Positions 5,892 through 9,519 of a stretch of DNA of 9,519 bases are shown piece by piece. The DNA is taken from positions 1 to 9,519 of the forward strand of contig CALQKQ020000110.1 in NCBI GenBank assembly GCA_943331195.2. The letters run 5' to 3'. Under the pieces are notes generated by a model. That model had not been told where the DNA came from. It saw only the letters and a program-made list of their open reading frames with translations, and searched no databases. Numbering within the stretch: the stretch's first letter is position 1; every line of letters begins with the position of its first letter. This DNA comes from Akkermansia muciniphila (GTDB lineage Bacteria > Verrucomicrobiota > Verrucomicrobiia > Verrucomicrobiales > V1-33). The translations under genes were made by a program, and so were the position numbers.

Positions 5892-6716
5892 ATGCTCAGC
5901 AAAGGAAAAACCGCCAAGTCCGACGCCTCGTCTGCCACCCCACTGGCTTCGGCCGCTCAACAAGCGCCTCCCCAGGCCACCCCCTCTGTCGCTAAACCCG
6001 CCGTCAAGGCCACCGCCTCCCAAGGCAAGGAAATCCTGAAAAAGAAAACCGCCCCCTCCGAGATCACCGCCCCCGAAGTCGCTCCGGCCAAGCCTGCCGC
6101 CAAAGCAGCCCCCAAAAAGGCCGCCAAAGCCCCCGCCAAGCCCTCTCCCAAAAACACCCTGCCCCCTCCGGAAAAACCCGCCCCTCCGGCCCCCGTCAAG
6201 CCCATCACCATTTCCGACGAACCCCAGGAAGGCGAAATCAAACACTCCGTCTTCGTCAAAATCGCCAAACAAAAACTGCTCGATCTCAAGGACTCCCTCA
6301 TGGATTCCATGACCGGCACCGCCAGCGAAACCCTCCGCAACAAAGCAGAAGGCAGCGAAGCCAGCGCCTTCGGCATGCACCAAGCCGACGCCGGAACCGA
6401 TGCCTACGACCGCGATTTCGCCCTCAGCCTCCTCTCGCAAGAGCAAGACGCCCTCTACGAAATCGAGGAAGCCCTCAAGCGCGTCATCGCCGGAACTTAC
6501 GGCATCTGCGAGATGTCCAATAAGCGCATCCCCCAGGCCCGCCTCGAAGCCCTCCCCTTCGCCCGCTTCACCATCGAGTGCCAGCAGCAGTACGAAAAAG
6601 AAGTCGGCCCTAACAGCGGCCGCCGCCAAGTTCGCTCCCTCTTCGGCCTCATGGGCTCCGAAGACGAAGACGAAGACGGCGAAGAAGAAAGCTCCGATTC
6701 CGATAAAGACAGTTGA
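5892..6716 (+). CDS. DksA/TraR-family RNA polymerase-binding factor with histone H1-like N-terminal tail
   Basis: From the ATG at 5892 the protein has 274 residues in three parts. Residues 1-105 are Lys/Ala/Pro rich, with repeats such as AKPAAKAAPKKAAKAPAKP, like histone H1 tails. Residues about 115-235 are the DksA/TraR core: helices, then DAYDRDFALSLLSQEQDALYEIEEALKRV and the zinc-ribbon stretch GTYGICEMSNKRIPQARLEALPF. Residues 256-274 form an acidic tail (SEDEDEDGEEESSDSD). DksA binds RNA polymerase through its secondary channel and tunes promoters, especially ribosomal ones. Only Cys206 and Cys230 remain of the four zinc cysteines; the partners are Ser209 and Thr227, so zinc binding is unlikely. 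The family keeps function without zinc in DksA2-type proteins. An in-frame start at 5775 would add 39 Pro/Arg-rich residues and is not favoured. It precedes rpmG by 60 bases. Confidence 0.85.
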   Translation: MLSKGKTAKSDASSATPLASAAQQAPPQATPSVAKPAVKATASQGKEILKKKTAPSEITAPEVAPAKPAAKAAPKKAAKAPAKPSPKNTLPPPEKPAPPAPVKPITISDEPQEGEIKHSVFVKIAKQKLLDLKDSLMDSMTGTASETLRNKAEGSEASAFGMHQADAGTDAYDRDFALSLLSQEQDALYEIEEALKRVIAGTYGICEMSNKRIPQARLEALPFARFTIECQQQYEKEVGPNSGRRQVRSLFGLMGSEDEDEDGEEESSDSDKDS

Positions 6717-6740
6717 AACTGATCTAGACTCATTTAAACT
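6713..6740 (+). promoter_or_regulatory. Candidate promoter for rpmG-rpsR
   Basis: TTGAAA (6713-6718, five of six to the -35 consensus) overlaps the stop codon of the dksA-like gene. It is followed after 16 bases by TAAACT (6735-6740, four of six to the -10 consensus). A transcript would start near 6747, about 30 bases before rpmG. The 16-base spacer and TAAANT -10 box match those of the imelysin promoter, which strengthens both calls a little. Read-through from the dksA-like gene is also possible. Confidence 0.4.
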
Positions 6741-6763
6741 CCGCCCTTTCCCGTCACCGAACC

Positions 6764-6987
6764 TTCCTGAAAAGTCATGCCACGCGATATCATCATCCTC
6801 GAATGCACCGAGGCCCGCGCCGAAGGCGCTCCGCCCTCCCGCTACGTCACCACCCGCAATAAAAAAAGCGTCCGCACCCCCGGCCGCCTTGAGAAGGTCA
6901 AATTCAACCCCTTCCTGAAGCGCCGCACCAAGCACCGGGAAATCCGCTAATCCGCCTCCCGCACCCCTTTTTCCAGAAAAGTCATGC
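6764..6987 (+). repeat. Repeated translation-initiation motif TTCCWGAAAAGTC-ATGC before rpmG and rpsR
   Basis: TTCCTGAAAAGTCATGC at 6764-6780 and TTCCAGAAAAGTCATGC at 6971-6987 match at 16 of 17 positions and end in the start codons of rpmG and rpsR. Neither holds an AGGAGG-like sequence. Shared leaders on two ribosomal protein genes suggest a non-Shine-Dalgarno ribosome or regulator contact, or recent duplication of a leader. Confidence 0.6.
6777..6950 (+). CDS. rpmG: 50S ribosomal protein L33, cysteine-poor form
   Basis: This small gene encodes 57 residues, the usual L33 size. L33 sits near the E-site of the large subunit. The family core RYVTTRNKKSVRTPGRLEKVKFNPFLKRR is clear, followed by TKHREIR. 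Zinc-binding L33 has two CxxC pairs, the first usually written CTEC. Here the first reads C10-T-E-A13 and the second pair is absent (the region reads FNPFLK), so this is a C-minus, zinc-independent form that keeps one relic cysteine. The ATG is preceded by TTCCTGAAAAGTC and no Shine-Dalgarno sequence. rpsR follows after 33 bases, and the two are surely one transcript closed by the terminator after rpsR. Confidence 0.93.
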   Translation: MPRDIIILECTEARAEGAPPSRYVTTRNKKSVRTPGRLEKVKFNPFLKRRTKHREIR

Positions 6988-7223
6988 AACCTAAGACCAC
7001 GCAGCGCCTCATCAATTTCCGCAAGCATAACAAGCGCATGCCGCGCCGCCGTTATGACATCAAAGTGGACATGGTGGACTACAAACAACCCGAGTACCTC
7101 GCCAAGTTCACCACCGAAACCGGCAAGATCCTCCCCCGCCGCCTCACCGGCATCACCGCCTGGCTCCACCGCAAAATCACCCGCGAAATCAAGCGCTCCC
7201 GCAGCGTCAATCTCATGCGCTAA
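6984..7223 (+). CDS. rpsR: 30S ribosomal protein S18
   Basis: The 79-residue product is S18, which with S6 binds the platform of the small subunit. The S18 signature VDYKQPEYLAKF, then TETGKILPRRLTG, a basic helix and IKRSRSVNLM appears in order. The N-terminal extension is strongly basic (KHNKRMPRRRYDIK). It has no cysteine, so it is of the non-zinc type. Unusually for the family, the stretch after the TG reads ITAWLHRKITREIKR, with Trp and His where other S18 proteins often have a Lys-His-Gln-Arg run. The start codon carries the same leader motif as rpmG. It is the last gene of its unit; a strong hairpin terminator begins 32 bases after the stop. S6, S18's assembly partner, is not encoded in this window. 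Confidence 0.95.
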   Translation: MQPKTTQRLINFRKHNKRMPRRRYDIKVDMVDYKQPEYLAKFTTETGKILPRRLTGITAWLHRKITREIKRSRSVNLMR

Positions 7224-7255
7224 TTCCCCGCGCATCCCTCCCAGCCAATTTCCCG

Positions 7256-7292
7256 ATCAGGGGCGTATTTTCATGCGCCCCTGATTTGTTTT
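7256..7292 (+). terminator. Rho-independent terminator after rpsR
   Basis: A perfect ten-base-pair stem, ATCAGGGGCG (7256-7265) with CGCCCCTGAT (7276-7285), encloses a ten-base loop and runs into TTTGTTTT (7285-7292). It closes the rpmG-rpsR unit and separates it from folE2. The T-rich tract is on the + side only, so it acts on rightward transcripts. Confidence 0.9.
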
Positions 7293-7388
7293 GAGCCGGA
7301 GCCAAGGCGCCCTCACCGCCGACTTACCCTCCGCGCCCCCGCCCCCTCCCGCGCCAGCCCCCTCTCTCGGGACTCCCCTCCCCCGCCC

Positions 7389-8168
7389 ATGCCCCCTCTC
7401 GAAGATACCCAAAGCCAGCCAGACGCCCGCGATGTGCGCATCCCCCGCGTCGGCATCCGCGGCCTCCGCTACCCCGTCACCCTCCAGCACCCCGACGGCA
7501 GCACCTTCCCCGCCACCGCCACCGCCGCCCTCACGGCCGACCTCCCCGCCACCGAGCGCGGCACCCACATGAGCCGCTTCGTCGCCCTCCTGCACGAACG
7601 CCGCGACGGCCTCACCCCCGCAGGCCTCCTCGCCATGACCGACGCCCTGCGCGACCGACTCGGCGCCCAAGAAGCCCAAATCGTCCTCCACCTGCCCTGG
7701 TTTCTCGAAAAACGCGCCCCCGTCACCGGCCACCCCGGCTTCCTCGACTACCAAGTCACCTGGGACGCCACCGTCACCCCTTCCCTCCAGCGCCTCCTCA
7801 CCACCGTCGTCGTCCCCATCGCCACCGTCTGCCCCTGCTCCAAAGCGATCAGCGACCGCGGCGCCCACAACCAACGCGGCGCCCTCACCCTCACCGTCAT
7901 CGGCACCCCACAACTCTGGCCCGACGACCTCATCCGCCTCGCCGAACGCTCCGCCAGCTGCGAACTCTACAGCGTACTCAAGCGCCCCGACGAAAAAGCC
8001 GTCACCGAACAGGCCTACGATAACCCCGTCTTCGTCGAAGATGTCGTGCGCAATGCCGCCGTCCTCTCCCGCAGCCATCCCGCCATCCTCGCCTTCCGCA
8101 TCGAAGCCGAAAACTTCGAAAGCATCCACCACCACAACGCCTACGCCATGGTGGAAGAAGGCTGGTAA
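7389..8168 (+). CDS. folE2: GTP cyclohydrolase FolE2 (type IB)
   Basis: FolE2 (GCYH-IB, formerly DUF198) converts GTP to 7,8-dihydroneopterin triphosphate, the first step of folate and often of queuosine synthesis, replacing zinc-dependent FolE. The 259-residue length is typical. Motifs in order: RGTHMSRF (57-64), VCPCSKAIS (147-155), RGAHNQRG (157-164), AYDNPVFVEDVVR (209-221) and EAENFESIHHHNAYA (239-253). As I recall the Neisseria gonorrhoeae enzyme, its catalytic and metal residues are Cys147, His159, Glu201 and Glu243; Cys148, His160, Glu202 and Glu244 here sit in the same motifs, each shifted by one. The ATG at 7389 follows a C-rich stretch with no Shine-Dalgarno sequence. It lies alone between the rpsR terminator and the iron importer. 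No Zur-like AT-rich palindrome is seen upstream, although folE2 is zinc-regulated in some bacteria. Confidence 0.95.
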   Translation: MPPLEDTQSQPDARDVRIPRVGIRGLRYPVTLQHPDGSTFPATATAALTADLPATERGTHMSRFVALLHERRDGLTPAGLLAMTDALRDRLGAQEAQIVLHLPWFLEKRAPVTGHPGFLDYQVTWDATVTPSLQRLLTTVVVPIATVCPCSKAISDRGAHNQRGALTLTVIGTPQLWPDDLIRLAERSASCELYSVLKRPDEKAVTEQAYDNPVFVEDVVRNAAVLSRSHPAILAFRIEAENFESIHHHNAYAMVEEGW

Positions 8169-8236
8169 GTCCTCCCCCCTCTCCCCAGCCGCGCAGAAAA
8201 CCGCGTGACAAGCTCCCCGCCCGCGCTTACGAGCTA

Positions 8237-9325
8237 ATGATGAGAACGAATCTCAATCGCATCTTCCCGCGCCTCCTCCTGCTCACTGCGGCCCTGCTCC
8301 TGGCTCCCTCCTGCGGAAAAAAGCCCGACCCCAGCGCCGCCGCCCCCGACTCCTCCACCGCCCCGCGCCAGGAAGAGCCCGTCCTCAACCTCTACACCCA
8401 CCGGCACTATGAGAGCGACGACCAACTCTTCGACGCCTTCACCAAGCAAACCGGCATCGCCATCCAAGTCACCAGCGCCAGCGCCGACCAATTGATCTCC
8501 CGCATCAAAGGCGAAGGAGAAGATTGCCCCGCCGACCTCTTGGTCACCGTCGACGCCGGTCGCCTCTGCCGCGCCCGCGATTTAGGACTGCTCCGGCCCG
8601 TCGACTCCCCCGCCCTGCTCGCCGCCATCCCCCCAGCCCTGCGCGACCCCGCCGGCTACTGGTTCGGCTTCACCGTGCGCGCCCGCGTCATTGCCTATGC
8701 CACAGCCCGGGTCCAGCCCGGCCAAATCAAAACCTATGCCGACCTCGCCGCCCCCCAGTGGAAAGGCCGCGTCTTAGTCCGCAGCGGCGACAGCCTCTAC
8801 AACCAAAGCCTCGTCGCCGCCATGGTCGCCAACGAAGGCCCCGAAAAAACCACCGCCTGGGTCCAGGGACTCACCCAAAACCTCGCCCGCAAACCCCTCG
8901 GCGGCGACCGCGACCAAATCATGGCCCTCGCCCAAGGCCTCGGCGACGTCGCCCTCGTCAACAGCTACTACCTCGGCCAAATGGCCCAGTCGAAAGACCC
9001 CGCCGAACGCGCCGCCTTCGCCCAGGTCGCCCTCGTTTTCCCCGATCAAGACGGCCGCGGCACCCACATCAATATCAGCGGCGCCGGCGTCGCCACCCAC
9101 GCCAAACACCCCGACAACGCCCGCAAATTCCTCGAATTCCTCGCCAGCCCAGCGGCCCAACAAGTCTTCCCCGCCACCAGCTTCGAATATCCCATCAACC
9201 CCACATTCGACACCTCCCCGCTCCACCGCGCCTGGGGACCCTACCGCCCCGACTCCCTCAACCTCTCCAAACTCGGGGAAAACTACCCGGCCGCCATGGC
9301 CATCATTGAAGCCTCAGGCTGGTGA
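8237..9325 (+). CDS. Ferric iron ABC transporter substrate-binding lipoprotein (FutA/FbpA-like)
   Basis: This 362-residue protein is the extracytoplasmic binding component of a ferric ABC importer of the FutA/FbpA/AfuA group. The start MMRTNLNRIF plus a Leu/Ala core ends in LAPSC, giving a probable lipid-anchored Cys26 (an imperfect lipobox), then a Pro/Ser/Ala linker to about residue 48. The mature domain opens with LNLYTHRHYESDDQLFDAFTKQTGI, the classic FutA N-terminal block; Tyr53 is a likely iron ligand. YWFGFTVRARVIAY (141-154) is the hinge-side motif, and NSYYLG (242-247) supplies the paired tyrosines 244-245 that hold Fe(III) in this family. NISGAGVATHAKHPDNA is also typical. It overlaps the permease start by GTGA, so an import operon is clear. 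A Fur-type dyad overlies codons 2-7, which points to iron repression and to a transcription start very near the ATG. Confidence 0.93.
   Translation: MMRTNLNRIFPRLLLLTAALLLAPSCGKKPDPSAAAPDSSTAPRQEEPVLNLYTHRHYESDDQLFDAFTKQTGIAIQVTSASADQLISRIKGEGEDCPADLLVTVDAGRLCRARDLGLLRPVDSPALLAAIPPALRDPAGYWFGFTVRARVIAYATARVQPGQIKTYADLAAPQWKGRVLVRSGDSLYNQSLVAAMVANEGPEKTTAWVQGLTQNLARKPLGGDRDQIMALAQGLGDVALVNSYYLGQMAQSKDPAERAAFAQVALVFPDQDGRGTHINISGAGVATHAKHPDNARKFLEFLASPAAQQVFPATSFEYPINPTFDTSPLHRAWGPYRPDSLNLSKLGENYPAAMAIIEASGW
8241..8255 (+). promoter_or_regulatory. Fur-type box overlapping the start of the ferric binding-protein gene
   Basis: TGAGAACGAATCTCA is a perfect TGAGA-N5-TCTCA dyad and matches TGAGAATNATTCTCA at 12 of 14 defined positions. 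It begins two bases after the first ATG (8237-8239), so it lies inside the coding sequence. A weak upstream promoter, GTGACA (8205-8210), 17 bases, TACGAG (8228-8233), would start transcripts near 8240, making the mRNA leaderless and placing the operator over the start point, where a repressor would block polymerase. Confidence 0.55.
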
Positions 9326-9519
9326 CCAGACCAAGCGACAGACCGGCCGCTCCCCGCGCGCCGAAGCGCCTCCCCGCCCCGCGCGCCGCCTGGCTCGTGC
9401 TCGGCGCCCTAGCGCTCCTCCTCGCCGTGCCCCTGGCAGGCTGGCTGCCCGCCCTCCTCGCCCCCAGCCCCTATTGGCAAACCCTCCTGCCCCGCCTCCT
9501 CTCCACCTACCTCCGCGAC
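9322..9519 (+). CDS. Ferric iron ABC transporter permease, N-terminal part (cut by window end)
   Basis: The frame opens with GTG at 9322, overlapping the TGA of the binding-protein gene (GTGA), and runs 66 codons to the window end. A basic, Pro-rich cytoplasmic leader of about 25 residues precedes a strongly hydrophobic membrane span (AAWLVLGALALLLAVPLAGW). Then comes a short periplasmic stretch ending in YWQTLLPRLLSTYLRD, which resembles the LPRYLxNT entry of FbpB/FutB-type permeases just before their second span. The permease call rests on this resemblance and on its coupling to the binding protein. An ATPase gene would be expected beyond the window. The alternative, an unrelated membrane protein, is unlikely given the overlap. 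Confidence 0.75.
   Translation, partial: MTRPSDRPAAPRAPKRLPAPRAAWLVLGALALLLAVPLAGWLPALLAPSPYWQTLLPRLLSTYLRD

Noticed and set aside
5874..7235. Long minus-strand open frame (453 codons, Gly/Ala/Asp/Phe rich) opposite dksA-like, rpmG and rpsR
   Set aside because: It runs antisense to three clearly coding genes; its composition is the mirror of their codon use, as expected of a GC-rich shadow frame.
7257..8135. Minus-strand open frame of 292 codons opposite folE2
   Set aside because: Gly/Ala/Glu/Asp-rich shadow of a secure FolE2 gene; no domain is recognisable.

Overview
The window is about 9.5 kb of GC-rich (roughly 65% by eye), densely packed bacterial chromosome. The proteins point to Verrucomicrobiota: a DksA/TraR factor with a long Lys/Ala/Pro-rich tail, an adjacent rpmG-rpsR pair with a nearly cysteine-free L33, a FolE2-type GTP cyclohydrolase, and no Shine-Dalgarno sequences. 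That placement is inferred from protein character, not from a search. No mobile element, CRISPR array, tRNA or rRNA was seen.

Layout. (1) 104-553 (+) is tsaE, a tRNA t6A synthesis ATPase. (2) 564-3100 (-) is a two-gene unit, an imelysin-family protein followed by a secreted di-haem DUF1111 oxidoreductase, overlapping by ATGA. Its upstream region holds a good promoter and a near-perfect Fur box. (3) 3322-3777 (+) is a stand-alone cyclic-nucleotide-binding-fold protein; the divergent intergenic region before it also holds a terminator-like hairpin. (4) 3792-5609 (-) pairs an FHA / coiled-coil / GrpE-like protein with a SAM methyltransferase. (5) 5892-7223 (+) is dksA/traR-like, rpmG and rpsR, closed by a strong intrinsic terminator at 7256-7292. 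(6) 7389-8168 (+) is folE2. (7) 8237-9519 (+) is a ferric-iron ABC importer: a FutA/FbpA-like binding lipoprotein overlapping (GTGA) the start of a permease cut by the window end. A second Fur-type box lies over the first codons of the binding-protein gene.

Two themes link the genes. The first is iron: the imelysin/di-haem unit and the ferric ABC importer carry operators of the same TGAGA-N5-TCTCA form, so they probably form one Fur regulon for periplasmic iron capture and import. The second is zinc economy: the DksA-like protein has lost two of four zinc-ribbon cysteines, L33 keeps one of four, S18 has none, and FolE2 belongs to the zinc-independent GTP cyclohydrolase family. No Zur-like operator is visible, so this may be a fixed lineage trait and not a zinc-starvation response.

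The most unusual protein is the FHA / coiled-coil / GrpE-like fusion, whose FHA domain lacks key phosphothreonine-binding residues. Across the window the + strand is richer in C than G whatever the gene orientation.
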